A DNA stretch of 64,000 nucleotides from Liquidambar formosana (GCA_039720395.1 CM077820.1:16824559-16888558), one strand, 5' to 3'; shown: positions 12,128-24,400, counted from the first letter of the stretch. The notes: a model not told the origin generated them from the letters alone. Numbers and translations: made by a program.

Positions 12128-12132
<5 letters not shown>
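11978..12132. mobile_element. Palindromic MITE inside a TA microsatellite
   Basis: The sequence from GGACTGATCATGTGC to GCACATGATCAAAGC is an imperfect palindrome of about 150 bp: GATATTC..GAATATCCCGTTCGATCA on the left pairs with TGATCGAACGAGATATC..GAATATTCC on the right. It is flanked by (TA)n on both sides (11951-11977 and 12133-12178). Two relatives occur at 63525-63664 and 63681-63809. TA-flanked palindromes of this sort recall rice Micron elements, but the family was not identified. Confidence 0.7.
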
Positions 12133-12179
<47 letters not shown>

Positions 12180-12182
<3 letters not shown>

Positions 12183-13238
12183 ATGGGTTTCCAAACCTTC
12201 ATAAAAATAAAATAAAATACATAATCAATTTCCTTCATATCGGCCGGTAAAATTACCATTTACTATATATTAGTTAATATTCAATATAAATTTGATTAGT
12301 GAATTAAATGAAAAATCGAACTTAAGATTTTTTGTTTTTTAAAGTGTAAGTGATCGAGAAACCTTTGATCCACTTCTTGAAATTAAAGATTTACTTATTT
12401 GAAAAAGTTATGTTTCAACATGAACATAGCTTAACATGAATACATAATCTAAATGCAAAATTTTGTTGTAGTGGCATGTCGACAGCATTCCAAGCGATCA
12501 AAGTATGAGAACTTGATAGTCAAAACCACAAGAGGGGAGAGGAGGGGTCTTAATATCCCAAGTGTTCCACATAAGAAAATAAATAAATAAAATTGTTGTT
12601 GTTATTAAATTTGTAAATTTTTAATTTTATATTTAGACTTAAATTGGAACATTAACTATCACTAAAATTTTAATTTGAATATATATAATGCTAGAGTCAA
12701 ATCTAAGCCCAAGAAAACTTAACTTAATCAAATGAAGGAAATTTAATCACCTCTCCTGTAAAATTTCGGGTCACGTGGTGTAAGGTAAAAATGGTACAAA
12801 ACTCTATGACCCCGAAAAGCAACCTAAACAAAATCATCGTTAAAAGTATTTATTTTACATTCAAGAGTTAGGTTGTTGCCTATGGGCTAATGAAAAGAAA
12901 AGAAACAGTAAAGGCAAATTTACAAAAAAAAAAAAAAAAAGAAAAAAAAGAAAAGAAAGGGCAGCGTTCATTTTGATGAGACTGTATCTTTTAAGGGAGA
13001 ATGACGAAATGATGGGTTGAAATAAAAGTAATTACAAATAAATGATCAAATCTCTTTTCTTCCATTTAAAATGATAGTAATAAACTTTAATTCTCAAAAA
13101 AATGGATCCACCATATGCTATTTTATAATAACCATTCTTCCCTCTTTATTTATTTATTTTATCCCACCGAAATACCCTTCTCACATATATCTTATCTCAT
13201 AATTTGAAAGTTTCAAAGCATAATTTAAAAAAAAAAAG

Positions 13239-13275
<37 letters not shown>

Positions 13276-13680
13276 ATTTTTCAACTAGAATAATAATATA
13301 TATATTTGGATTTGACATTTATTTATTTATTTATTATAACGGTTGGGTATGTGAATTAAATTTAAATCATGATTTTCAATTAAAAAAAAATAGAGAATCA
13401 CTTTTTTTTTTTTCTTTTTCTCAACATGTAAGAGAAATATTGATTAAGTTTTATTTAATAAAGAAAGATGAGAACAATTTGATAGGATTTGGGTAGGGTA
13501 AAAAAAGAAAATTTTTTTACTAAAATGGTAAAATAATGGACATTTGACCTTAAATCCCATCTTTTTGGAATTAAAATTCATTATTACCATTTTAAAATAA
13601 ATATGAGAGTTTTAACCCTTTTTTAAGATTTACTTTTATTTTAATCCACTGTTTTGTCATTTTTCCATCTTTCTTTTAAT
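12180..13680. other. AT-rich intergenic sequence
   Basis: No gene recognised. It contains a TA microsatellite at about 13243-13271 and several poly-A tracts. Confidence 0.5.
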
Positions 13681-13846
13681 AGGACGATGGCATAAAATTT
13701 CCCAACTTGAATGCAAGAAAGTCAACTAATTAAAATTGGAAACAACATTTATAATTGGTATTAATGGGAGTGCATCCCCCCACCCAAAAGAGTGGGTGTC
13801 ACAGACCTATTTCTTCACAAGTTGGATCCAAACTAATTTTCCTATA

Positions 13847-15232
13847 GGAGGGGCTTCTATTGGTACCTTGAAACTTGTTTTTTATCACTTATTTATTTTA
13901 CATTTTAACGTTTTATGAAAAATATAAAAGGTTTTCATTAAAACCTTTCGCAAGGTCCACTAGAAAACATTATTTTAAACAACTTTGTAAAAGGAAGTTT
14001 TTATAAAATCTATCGTCTTAGACTTTTTAACCATTTATGAAACAAAGACTGTAATTGATAAAAAAAATTCACTTAAACCACATATTTTGGAAAAATCTTA
14101 TTTTACAAAGTTGTTCAAAATGATTTTTGTTTTGTTTTGTTTTTTTTTGTTTTCAAGATTTTAGCCACAAGTCCATAAACTTAGACTTGTGCAGGCGTAA
14201 GACCGCACTCAAATCTTATGTTGTTTGAAGTCCACTTATATTTGATCATTTGTGAGCAAAGCTTCAAGAATAAGTCCAATATCGATCTTCGATCGCTCGA
14301 GTTCAAAGCTTCAAGAATAGTCATACGCGAGAGTAGGGTATATGATTGTTATTTTGCAACTCCAATTTCATGAGTGGGTGGGCATTAGTTAGTGGCTTTT
14401 CATAGAATCTGGTGACATTGTTGTTGGAAAATGGTAAGACATGTGACCCTTTTTTATTATTATTATTTTTTTTTTTGGATAGATTTGGATTACAAGTCGA
14501 TCAGATATGAGCAACTGAAATCACACAAAAATAGTTACATATAATTGTTTTGCAAGCACTTATATTTGATCATTGACTTAAATTTAGGCACAAAATATTT
14601 AAATTTAATTGATTTCTAGGTCCAAACACATCAATTTAATTGATTTAATAGTTACATTTAATATATTTAAAATTTTTTTGTGTAGGTTATTGAACCCACA
14701 CAAAAACAAATTTATGTAACTATTTCGACTCGGTTACGTATTATTATTTTAAACCTCGTACATGTAGTCAATGTAATTCTTTTTTCTTTTTTTTCTTTTT
14801 TTTAAGAAAAAACATAATTTTACATTCATCATGGTCTTGTTTTGAAGAATTCGATGAAGAGATTTCAAATATATAAATTTTATTTAAGATCGACTCATAG
14901 ATTGAAAGTTATGTCATTTTAAAGTTTGAAAACAAAAAATAACACTTAAGGGTAAAGTTGACTTTATGTACTTAACACACTCATAAAAATACTCACATTT
15001 CACTTAAAAGTAAACTTATGATCGCATAAGTTTTCCACAAAAACTTATGCCTCCATAACTCCGATAAAATAGACTTTTTGCTAATTTCCTCTTCAAGATT
15101 TTATGAAAAATATAAAAAGTTTTCATATAAACTGACTGCGCTGTCTATAAAATATATATATATATATATATAAAATAAAATTATAAAATAAGTAGGAGAT
15201 GGAAAACTAAGTCTTGGGGTGTCCATAGAGGC
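13847..15232. mobile_element. Foldback Mutator-like MITE, rearranged, split by a nested element
   Basis: The left end (GGAGGGGCTTCTATTGG) and the following TTTTATGAAAAATATAAAAGG ... GTCCACTAGAAAACAT ... AACAACTTTG core match the foldback family at 15251, 17527, 20806, 21238, 22237 and 55553. After about 14140 it is interrupted by the element at 14161-15091; family sequence resumes to about 15232 (TCCATAGAGGCC). The halves are not in simple order, so internal rearrangement is likely. Confidence 0.55.
14161..15091. mobile_element. Mutator-like element, GTTACA family, nested (931 bp)
   Basis: A perfect 9-bp duplication TTCAAGATT (14152-14160 and 15092-15100) flanks it. The left end TTAGCCACAAGTCC and the right end, reverse-complemented GAGGAAATTAGCAAAAAGTC, match the GGGGAAATTAGCCAAAG end at 9383. 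It carries the same dispersed motif (ATAGTTACAT at about 14531 and 14649, ATGTAACTATTTCG at about 14714). The exact terminal base is uncertain by a few positions. No coding sequence. Confidence 0.75.
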
Positions 15233-15250
15233 CTTTTTTCTATTTTCATA

Positions 15251-15648
15251 TTGGAGGCCTCTATTGGCACCCAAAGAATTGCTTTTCATCCCCCACTTAT
15301 TTTACACTTTAGTATTTTATGAAAAATATATAAGGTTTTCATAAAAACTGATCATACAGCCTATTAGAAAACATCATTTTGAACAATTTTTTGGAAGAAA
15401 TTTTTTTTCCAAAATTTATCGTTGAAGTGTACTTTTTAGTCATTTATGAAAAGAAAACTATAGACGATAAAAAAAGAGTCTACTTAAACGATAGATTTTG
15501 GAAAAACTTTATTCTAAAAAGTTGTTCAAAATAATGTTTTCTAATAAAATGCGCGATCAATTTTTATGAAAACCTTCTATATTTTTCATAAAACTAATAA
15601 ATATAAAATAAAAGGATGAAAAGCAAGTCTTTAGGTGCCAATAGACCC
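15251..15648. mobile_element. Foldback Mutator-like MITE
   Basis: Terminal inverted repeats GGAGGCCTCTATTGGCACC and, reverse-complemented from the right, GGGGGGTCTATTGGCACC. The whole element folds back: AACATCATTTTGAACAA on the left pairs with TTGTTCAAAATAATGTTTTC on the right. About 400 bp, no coding capacity. No clean target duplication could be read. Confidence 0.65.
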
Positions 15649-17526
15649 CCCATCTTATTGTGCACAGTCCAAAGTCCAAACCCAAGCCTATTCCATTTGA
15701 AGCTGGGCCCAAACTAATTTCAGTTGTTTTTCTCCTATCTTTTGGGGGAAAAAAAAGATTAATTTTTCTTGTGGGGTTGTAATGATTAAAGTTTGATTGG
15801 TCTAATTATAATTGACTTGATAGATCAAGGTATGCTACAAAGTTAATATTGGCATTTGTTTAGATGTTGAGGCAGATCTCTAAGCTAGTAGGCATTTGTT
15901 CAGATGTTGACGCAGAGCTCTAAGCTATTAGGTAAGTAATAATCTTAGCTTGGGATAAAAGGATATTAATTAAGGTCGCCCGTGAAAGCAATGCTAAATG
16001 ACATGGATGTTGAGGGGTGATCTGAGTAGTTCTAGGGTCTCTTACCAAGTAAGAGATTTTGGGTTCAACTCTCATAACTCCCTCTCAAGGCCAATTTCAT
16101 GGATTTTGTCCCGTAATTACCTAGTGCATATGGGATGGAGGGACTACAAAATAAATAAAATAAAATGGCACGCTGCATTTATGTTCTATATTTGAAACCA
16201 AAAACATCTACACATGGCTTTTGTGGCTTTTCTGAATTGCCATTTGATTAAACTGCTTTTTTTTTTTGGTTGGGGGGGGCTAATACGATTAAATTGCTTT
16301 GATTCATGATTACTCATTGAAATTAAATAATTTAAACCTTTGTTGGCAAATTTGAAAACTTTTTAAATTTCTTTCTAATTAAAAATTATGTAAAGAATTG
16401 GCTGAATGTTCAAGAAAATCTTTATATTTTTGGGAAAAAAAGGAAAAAAAATTCAAAAGGCTTGAGTATGAATCTCATGATTATGATTTTGCTCAATTGG
16501 TATGAAGATGCCCCCTTACTAAAAGAGGAAAATGAAGAAAGCAACATTAAAAATACTAGAATTCCTAACACATGTTGGAAAAATATATATCACATCTAAA
16601 ATCGTTAAAATATTGGGTTTGACATAATTTTATATCATTGTTTGGACCCTCCACCTTATAGCATAAGCTTTTGGGTTGGAAACTTAGCAACGTGGATGAA
16701 CTTATCAAAGAGTCTTAGGTAGTCCTTGAGTAAGGTATCACAAAGATGCTAGCTTGCACGCATCTCGACTAAATTCCTCTCAGGCGATCTTAAGGACGCA
16801 CTCCCTTACATCGGCCTGGTGCATTCAAGAATTAATTTTTAGAGTGCTCCCCAGAAGAATCGAACCCAAGTTGATAGAATAAAAGAGCTCTCCTCCTACC
16901 AACTGAACTAATTGTGTTGGGTGACTTTCACACACTTCAATTATGCACATTCTCTATTGGAAGTTATTTTCACGGGGGAATTATAGGTAGGTCCTGCTAC
17001 GTGAATTAAGAGTGGATCTAATCTTAGGATTTATGCCTTAAGAAGTGAGAGGTTCTAAGTTTGTCCCAATTGTTAATACTTAGCTAATACAAAGAGGCAA
17101 TATAGACTTTAGATGCCCTTTTAATATGAAAAAGAAAAAAATCTGAAAATTTATAAGTTTGGACTTGCAAAACATTATAGGACAATACTTGTCTCCACAT
17201 AACATAGAGGAATTCTTTTTTACTTGTATTCGTTTGGTTGCAAATAATTGAGAAAATATGAATTTAAAAATACTAATAAGTGGATATGTGGTCACGGTCA
17301 TAGACAAAGTGAGACGCATTTATGTTCACGTGAACATAGGTGGATCTAGGTGGGGGACTTTGAGGCTAAGTGACCCCTTGTCTATTAATTTTTTTTTTCT
17401 TACATGTACACCAAAAACTGTAAACTTCTTGATATTTTTAATATAACTATTATCACAAATTATTTAAGTTTTTGAAAGTTAAATGGTCTTAAATTGTTGA
17501 TGTTATTGTTAATTAAAATATAAGGG

Positions 17527-17925
17527 TTTGGATATTGCAACCCCTTTATGTGATCTCCCCACCCTACTAATTTTAATTTTTTTAAGATTTAAGAAAAATA
17601 AAAAAGGTTTTATGAAAAAGTGGCTGCATAATCCACTAAAAAATATCATTTTGAACAACTTTGCATAAGAAAGTTTTTCAAAAATCTATCATTTAAGTAA
17701 ACTTTTTAGCCATTTATAGTTTCTATTTCATTTTTGGCTAAAACGTCCACTTAAATTATAGATTTCGGAAAAAAAAATTTCTACAAGGGTATTTAAAATG
17801 ATGTTTCCTAGTGGACTATGTGCAGCCACCTCTTATAAAAACCTTTTATATATTTTTTTTAAAATTTGAAAAAGTAAAATTAATGGGAAGGGAAGATTAC
17901 TTGAAGGGATTGTAATATCCGGATT
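17527..17925. mobile_element. Foldback Mutator-like MITE
   Basis: Left end near GGATATTGCAACCCC, right end near TGTAATATCCGG, with the family core in both arms (CACTAAAAAATATCATTTTG, AACAACTTTG; and TTTAAAATGATGTTTCC). About 400 bp. The target duplication is obscured by AT-rich flanks. Confidence 0.6.
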
Positions 17926-18377
17926 TATAAATATAAAATAAATTATTGTAGTCAACTTAATTAATTTAATCTAATTCGTCAATAGCACAGTGACATTCTC
18001 TTCATTTGTTGAGGGAACAATCTCAAGTTCGAATTTATAAGAAAACATTAATACCTATTTGTTGATATTAAGGTGAAACTAGAGGCAAATGTCTAAAGTA
18101 ATAATAATAATCTAATTTGACTTTCCACTCCAATTAGGTTTCTTTTGAGAGTTAACTTGCGTGGAGTGAAGGGTGACCTCATTCATGTTTCGTGAAAAGA
18201 TAATAATAATATATAATAATTCATAAAATTTAGATAAAACTTAAATAACCGACTACAGGGGCACCCATTGGTCGAATACTCGAATGTGCGATCTCGCCCC
18301 CACAGCACGGTGCTGTGTTCAGCACCACCTCTGAGCACGTTTCCTCCGCATCCGTGTATTTTACGGAGTATTAACAT

Positions 18378-18385
18378 TATAAATA
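18378..18385 (+). promoter_or_regulatory. Candidate TATA box of the 18.5-kb F-box gene
   Basis: TATAAATA lies 78 bases upstream of the ATG at 18463. The paralogue at 27.5 kb keeps the same TATAAATA at 27351-27358 in the same context (CAACATTATAAATAC). In the intact 41.6-kb gene the matching site reads TTGTAATTAC, so its TATA box is changed. Confidence 0.5.
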
Positions 18386-18462
18386 CATGCTTCTGGTCCC
18401 AAAACATGGCCCACCGAATCCTTCCTCCTCATGCAGCCATCGAACAAGATTCAGCCAATTCA

Positions 18463-19693
18463 ATGTCTCTCCAAGCATCGTCTTTCGACGTAATCGCCGC
18501 CAACGACGACCTCTTAACGGAAATCCTTCTTCGTCTGCCCATTCAATCACTCTTCCAATTCAAATCCGTTTCTAAACATTGGCTTTCTCTCATCTCCGAT
18601 CCCCACTTCTCTCGTCGCCGCCGAAACCTTAAACCCAACGCCGTCGCCGGCCTTTTCCTGAGCCCAGTTAGGACGGACTACTACGTCGAACGCACATTCG
18701 AATTCGTTCCTCTTGGGGACGACGAGTTTGGTCCCTCACGCTTTAGATCTCTCCCTTTTCTCGACGATAACTCGGTTATTCCGAATTCTATTCCCATTTT
18801 GCACTCTTGCAATGGCTTATTGCTTATTTGTGCCTCTGGAGAGGGTAAGAATGAATATTATGTGTTTAATCCTACCACTATGCAATTCTCTCATCTTCCC
18901 GATCTGCTTCCCATCGACTGTGAAAGGGATATTGCCATATATTTCAATTTAGCTTTTGATCCGTCTAAATCTCCTCAATACAAAGTTGTCTGTGTTAGTA
19001 CTCGTGATTCACCGTTCAGTCGTTACCGGATCGACATCTATTCGTCCGAGACGGATTCTTGGCGGGTCTCTGCTAATCTTTCCATTGAACGAGCTGTTAT
19101 TGAATTAAATGTTAATATATTCAATGATGGGGTTTTTTTGGAACGGTTCCATTCATTATATAGGCGCTTATGAGAGGGCTTACTTGCGTTTCGACGTGGA
19201 ACAAGAGCGGCTTCAAGAAATGCAGATGCCCCCAATTCCTGATGGGTTGAAGGATGAATGGAGGGTCACGTATTTGGGGGAGTCTCAAGACCATTTGCAT
19301 CTTGTTGAGGTTTACGGTTGTACCATGACGCGGTTTGATGTCTATGAGATGGAGAGGGACTACTCGAGGTGGTTTGTGAAGTATCGTGTCGACCTTGTCA
19401 CAGTCACGACTCTATTTCCTGAGATGATTGTGAGCAATTCTCAGTTCCCGGATTTGCGTTGCTATGAATTTCATGTGCTCTGTCTTCTTCGCGGAGAGAC
19501 AGAGGAAGAGTCGTGTATGGTGCTTCACATTCATGATAAGCTCATACGTTACAATCTCAAGGATAAGACTTGCAAGAAACTTTATGATTTGGCTCCCATT
19601 AATGTTGATAAACGCTGCCTCTGGTATTTCGAAACCTTAACTTTCGGATGGTTTATGGCTTATCAATATATTGAAAGTCTTTCTTGTGTTTGA
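18463..19693 (+). pseudogene. F-box protein gene (At5g07610-like), single T-run frameshift
   Basis: Predicted SCF ubiquitin-ligase substrate receptor. The first frame has an F-box (ANDDLLTEILLRLP to SDPHFSRRR, about residues 14-53), then SCNGLLLICASG, YVFNPTTMQFSHLPDLLP, FDPSKSPQYKVVCV and RIDIYSSETDSWRVS. At GATGGGGTTTTTTTGG the run is T7 where the intact paralogue has T6; the frame then ends at 19173. The rest (WNGSIHYIG, LRFDVEQERLQEM, HLHLVEVYGC, YEMERDYSRWFVKYRVDL to YQYIESLSCV) follows one frame over to the stop at 19693. No other defect is visible. An upstream in-frame ATG (18406) would add 19 residues; MSLQ is preferred because it is the start left in the intact paralogue. It could be a recent pseudogene, an assembly error, or two separate overlapping products. 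Confidence 0.85.
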
Positions 19694-20700
19694 AGCAAAT
19701 TTTGTTATAAGAAATGAGTCTTTGTATTATTTCATATCATTCTCTTGGAAAATTTTTTTGTTCAATATTCTATGATGGGAATTATGTTCAATATTCTATT
19801 TTTTTTGTTCAAGTATAGGCTTGCTAGCTAAAATGCCCAAACGTTGCCCAGTGCTGCTTTGGATGTTCAATTAGCTTCAATCTATAAGATTTTTCGTTTC
19901 TTATTCTCAACTAGAATTGGGAGGCTGCGTAAATTTTTAAAATGATATGATTTCTCCAAGTTCTGTACCATGCAGTCATTCTTGTTGTATAGTAAGGGGA
20001 AATGGCTCTCCACATGTGCGCAGGCTATACCAAAATACACATCCACATGTGCACAGGCTCTTAGCTTTATGTGTGCTTATGAACTTATGAGAAGGCTGGG
20101 ATCAGACCAAACCCACAACAAGCACCCTGAATTCCCTCTTTTTTATGGGTAAACGTCTGCATCGTATTATTACAACTAGCTAATCCCTTCACCTTGCTGG
20201 CTTGACCTCTCGACCACTTGACCTGATGGTCAGTTAAGAAATCTTCAATCTCAACTATTAGTTGAGCCAAAGCCTGTTGGTAAGAACAGTCCTTTCCACC
20301 CCCTTTTTCCTGTTTTTAAGCTCAAAATATGCAGAATAGTGACCTGACTGGCTGATTTCTACTAGTATTGTCTGGAGTTTTCCCACTTAGAATTCTCAAA
20401 TCCTTTATTTTAATTTCCAAAGATAGTGATTAAAGACGACGCTATTTGAAGGCTTTAAACAACCCAACTCAAAAGAGAGAAAAATCGAATAGCACGTCAA
20501 TTACTATAGTCTACTATAGCGTTTATGATCATCAATTTTAAAAGCTAACAATGTTCTGTCTAACCATCCTCCCTCTTGAAATGACATGGGTCTCTCTGTT
20601 GCAGAGAAGAAAATGACAATAGAGAATATTGTTCAGGTGATAAATGCAACTTGGTCTTTTTTTTTCCATCTTTGCGTTACATTGGATAGAAATGAACCCT
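19694..20700. repeat. Array 'tail' copy 1
   Basis: Shared at high similarity with 36622-37650 and in part with 43193-43767 and 57430-57570. Landmarks are CCAGTGCTGCTTTGGATGT, ATTAGCTTCAATCTATAAG, CCACATGTGCACAGGCTCTT and ATGAGAAGGCTGGG. Non-coding; no RNA gene recognised. Confidence 0.75.
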
Positions 20701-20805
20701 AAACGTAGACATAGGGGTGTAAAATGGGCTGGGCTCGACTGGATTGGGCTTCTTCATGCAGCTTGGGCTTGGGTTGGGTGTAGTCGGGCTTTACTATTAT
20801 TCGGG

Positions 20806-21203
20806 GGGGAACGGCTATTGCAACCCCCCATTCCTATAAGCCCACCCCCCATCCTTTAGGTTTTTAAGGTTTTATGCAAAATATAAAAGGTTTTTATGAA
20901 AACCAGCCGTTATGTCCACTAGAAAACATCATTTTGAACAACTTTGCAGAAGAAAGTTTTTCCAAAATCTATCATTTAAATATACTTTTTAACCATTTAT
21001 AGCCTTTATTTCATTTTTTGCCAAAAAGTCTACCTAAACGATAAATTTTGGAAAAACTTTCTTCTGTAAAGTTGTTCAAAATGATGTTTTCTAGTGGATA
21101 TCACGGCCGGTTTTTATAAATTTTTTTTATATTTTGCATAAAACCTTAAAAACCTAAAGGATGGGTGGGCTTATAGGAATGGGGGGTTGCAATAGCCGTT
21201 CCC
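20806..21203. mobile_element. Foldback Mutator-like MITE with 9-bp target duplication
   Basis: It starts GGGGAACGGCTATTGCAACC and ends GGTTGCAATAGCCGTTCCC. A 9-bp duplication TTATTCGGG flanks it (20797-20805 and 21204-21212). Nearly the entire 398 bp is one inverted repeat with a short loop around 21000. A 9-bp duplication with long inverted repeats places it with Mutator-like elements. No coding capacity. Confidence 0.8.
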
Positions 21204-21237
21204 TTATTCGGGCTACTCGGGCTGGGCCAAAGAAAAA

Positions 21238-21636
21238 GGGAACAGCTATTGCAACCCCCCATTCTTAAAAGCCCACCCCTTTCCTTTTGGTTTTTAAGAT
21301 TTCATGAAAAATATAAAAGGTTTTTGCAAAAACCGATCACTTGGTCCACTAGAAAACATCATTTTGAACAACTTTGCAGAAGAAAGTTTTTCCAAAATCT
21401 ATCGTTTAGGTAGACTTTTTGGCAAAAAATGAAATAAATGCTATAAATGGCTAAAAAGTATATTTAAACGATAGATTTAGGAAAAACTTTCTTCTACAAA
21501 ATTGTTCAAAATAATGTTTTCTAGTGGACACTATGGCCGGTTTTGATAAAAACATTTTATATTTTGCATAAAACCTTAAAAACCTAAAGGATAGGGGGTG
21601 GGCTTATAAGAATGGGGGGTTGCAATTGCCGTTCCC
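21238..21636. mobile_element. Foldback Mutator-like MITE with 9-bp target duplication
   Basis: Starts GGGAACAGCTATTGCAACC, ends GGTTGCAATTGCCGTTCCC, and is flanked by AAAGAAAAA on both sides (21229-21237 and 21637-21645). It is 399 bp and closely similar to the copy at 20806, from which it is separated by only 34 bp. Each copy has its own target duplication, so they inserted independently. Confidence 0.8.
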
Positions 21637-22236
21637 AAAGAAAAAACCTTAAGCTCGAGCCTGATCTTAGGCTTTAGACATCATTCGGGCTTTTATCGGG
21701 CCTCGGGCTGGGCCTAATTCAGGCTAACTTCTTTTTTTATGGTTTCTTAATTAAATAACATTTAAACTCCATAAAGTTTATATATGTAAAATGTTTATAA
21801 ATAATAAAAATATTTGCAAACATTATATCAATGTTTATATGATTAATAACCTTTATAATTTATAATAAGACATTTGCAAATAGATCATTGGCTAAAATAT
21901 ATTCATTCTATTAATTGAGGAAAAAAAATGGAAGAAATAAATATAATCGTTGGGTGTTGTTTCTTGCTTGTTTGTAGCATTTGTAAATTTTAATAGGACA
22001 CAAAAGCATAAGATTTCCCAACTTTAATACAAGAAAGTCTCACATCAGTTAGGTATGGGTGTGCATATCGGTACTTAAGGTATCATCACCTCTTCAAAAA
22101 TTAGATCCTTTTAAGGTGCGTGCTTGGATTCTGCCTTGATCGTGTCACTCTGGGTAAGGACGGGGTCAGGATTTGAAATTATCCTAGGCTAGATAAAAAG
22201 AGGTGGTTTTTTTGTGTGTTTTTTTTTTGGTGTGTG

Positions 22237-22657
22237 TGTGTAGAGTGGTTATTGCCACTTGTTTGCACCCCCACTTATTCTAAAATTTCAAATTTTATGA
22301 AAAATATATTGAAAACCGATTGCGATGTCTGTTAGAAAACATTATTTTGAATAACTTTGTGGAAGAATCCTTTAGAAAATATTATTTTGAACAACTTTAC
22401 AATAGAAAGTTTTTTCAAAAAATGTCACTTAATTGGGTTTTTTTGACCAAAAATGAAACAGACTCTAAATGACCAAAAAATATACTCAAATGTTGTATTT
22501 TGGAAAAAAAATTTATTGCAAAGTTGTTCAAAATGATGTTTTCTAGTGGAATGGGCGATCAATTTTCATAAAAACCTTCTATATTTTTCATAAAATCTTG
22601 AGAAACTAAAACAAGTGGGGTGCAAATCAAATCAATGGTGGCAATAACAGACCCTTC
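22237..22657. mobile_element. Foldback MITE, diverged copy
   Basis: Left GTTATTGCCACTTGTTTGCA and right, reverse-complemented, GTTATTGCCACC..TTTGCACCCCACTT. It has the family core in both arms and a partial internal duplication of the TTAGAAAA(C/T)ATTATTTTGAA segment. Target duplication not readable. A TG microsatellite precedes it. Confidence 0.55.
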
Positions 22658-22859
22658 TATGTCCACTTAAAGTGTTGGAGGATGGAGGAGCTTCTCTTCT
22701 TTTGAGCTGCTGAGCTACTGGACTCTTTCTTGCAATCATGCTTGGGGTAAAGGTAGAATCAATACTAAATAACACATGTAAAAGGCCAAAAAACTGGGTT
22801 AGGCTACCTGGACTATAGCCTAGGCCAGCCCAAGTGTACATCTGCCCTTGACTCTGGGA

Positions 22860-24400
22860 GTGTGTGTTTAGGTTATGTTAACTTGGAATGAGAAATAAAA
22901 AAGAACACAAGAAAGTCCATTAATTAAAATTGGAAACATGTATATGAGTAGCCGGTATTGATCAGACTATTAGAGTGTTCCTCCCACCCTCCCAAAAGTA
23001 TCACAGACCCATTCTTCCAAGTTGGATCCAAACTAATTTTCCTACCATGCACAGTCCAAACCCAGGTCTAATCCATCTGAAGTTGGGCCCAAACTAATTT
23101 TCCTTGTGGGTTGTAATGATTAAAGTTTGATTGGTCTACTTGCCATTGAATTGATAGATGAAGGTATGCTACAAAATTAATGTTGGCATTTGTTCGGATG
23201 TTGATGCAGATCTCCAAGCTTGTAGGCATTTGTTCAGATGTTGATGCAGAGCTCCAAGCTACTAGGCAAGTAATCATCTTAGCATGGGATAAAAGGATAT
23301 TAAGGTCACTCGTGAAAATGATGCTAAATGGTACGGATGTTGCAGTCTGCTAAATAAATTTTAGTATACTGTATTCATGATCTCTATTTGAAACCCAAAA
23401 AAATTAACACATAGCTTTTGTGGACATTCTGAAGTGCCTTTGGATTAACCTGAATTTTATTTTATTTTATTTTTTGGGTAAAAAGATTAAATTGCTTTGA
23501 TTCATGATTATTCATTGAAATTAAAATATTTAAAACTTTGTTCACAGATTTGAAAACTTTCGTAATTTCTAAAAATTATGTAAAGAATTGGCTGAATGTT
23601 CAAGAAAAGCTTATATTTTTGGGGAAGAAAGAAAAATTCAAAAAGCTTGATCATGAAACCTCATTATTCTGATTTTCCTCTACTGGAATGAAGATGTCCA
23701 TTTACTAGAAGAGGAAAACGAAGAAGGCAACATAAATAATGCTACAATTCCTAATGTGTGTTGAATGTGTGTTGGAAGAGAGTATATCTGCCATCGTAAA
23801 AATATTGAGTTTGACATAACTTTATATATATACTTGTTTGGCCGCTACTTAATAGCTATACTTTTAGGTTAGGGTGTTTAACAACATGTGTGAACTCATA
23901 TAAGAGTCTTAGGCAGTCCTTGAGTAAGGTATAAGAAGGATTTAAAATTGGGAAAATTATGCTAAGCTACCGATGTTACCGATGTGGAAATCCGCTAAAT
24001 CAAATTCTAATCCTAATCGACCTCTTCTAGAATAGTTTCGATCAACTCGATCTACTAAACAAAAGCTGGACATTCAAGTTACTTTCACACCTTTTTTTTT
24101 TCCCCCTTTCTTTTGCCAATATGAATATCCAAATCTTCAGCTCAACTACCCTATTGAATACGAATGATGCCAATGCCCATTTTCATGGCACATCAATTCA
24201 ATTAATAAACTCGACTAGTGGATGAGTTGGAGAGTGAGTAAGAATTCAAACTTAGGGCATTAAGTCTTCTGAGGCATAAGTCTCAAGAAGCACTGCTTCA
24301 TATGGCCTTTTCAGAGTAACCACGCATTGACTTTTTCATGCTTCAATTACACATATTCTCTATTAGAAGCTATATTCTAGCATAGCGGAAGTAGAACAAA
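22860..24400. repeat. Array block X, copy 2
   Basis: Homologous to 13680-17350 but without the insertions, with the same order of landmarks: GTTGGATCCAAACTAATTTT, GGGCCCAAACTAATTTTC, the GGCATTTGTTCAGATGTTG doublet and GTCCTTGAGTAAGGTAT. Non-coding. Confidence 0.7.

Larger units (their letters stand above)
13680..17350. repeat. Array block X, copy 1
   Basis: Shared, with divergence, by 22860-24400, 37790-39846 and 50522-53830. Landmarks are AAAATTGGAAACA, GTTGGATCCAAACTAATTTT, GGGCCCAAACTAATTT, the GGCATTTGTTCAGATGTTG doublet and the AAATCAGAAAATTATAAG-type end (about 17140). In this copy the block is split by foldback and Mutator-like insertions between about 13847 and 15655: copy 2 reads straight through the corresponding TTTTCCTA..TGCACAGTCC junction at about 23040. 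No coding sequence is seen. Confidence 0.7.
20712..22848. mobile_element. Probable hAT-like element hosting nested MITEs
   Basis: Left TAGGGGTGTAAAATGGGC and right GCCAGCCCAAGTGTACATC..GCCCT form a rough inverted repeat, with GGGCTGGGC/GGGCTTGGG-rich subterminal DNA of the type seen in the elements at 4724, 34565 and 52504. The target duplication is not clear. Three foldback MITEs lie inside it. The remaining interior (21650-22230) shows no coding sequence. Confidence 0.4.

Noticed and set aside
11978..12132. MicroRNA precursor
   Set aside because: The hairpin is long and symmetrical, repeats at three places between TA microsatellites, and looks like a MITE. Small-RNA data would be needed to say more.
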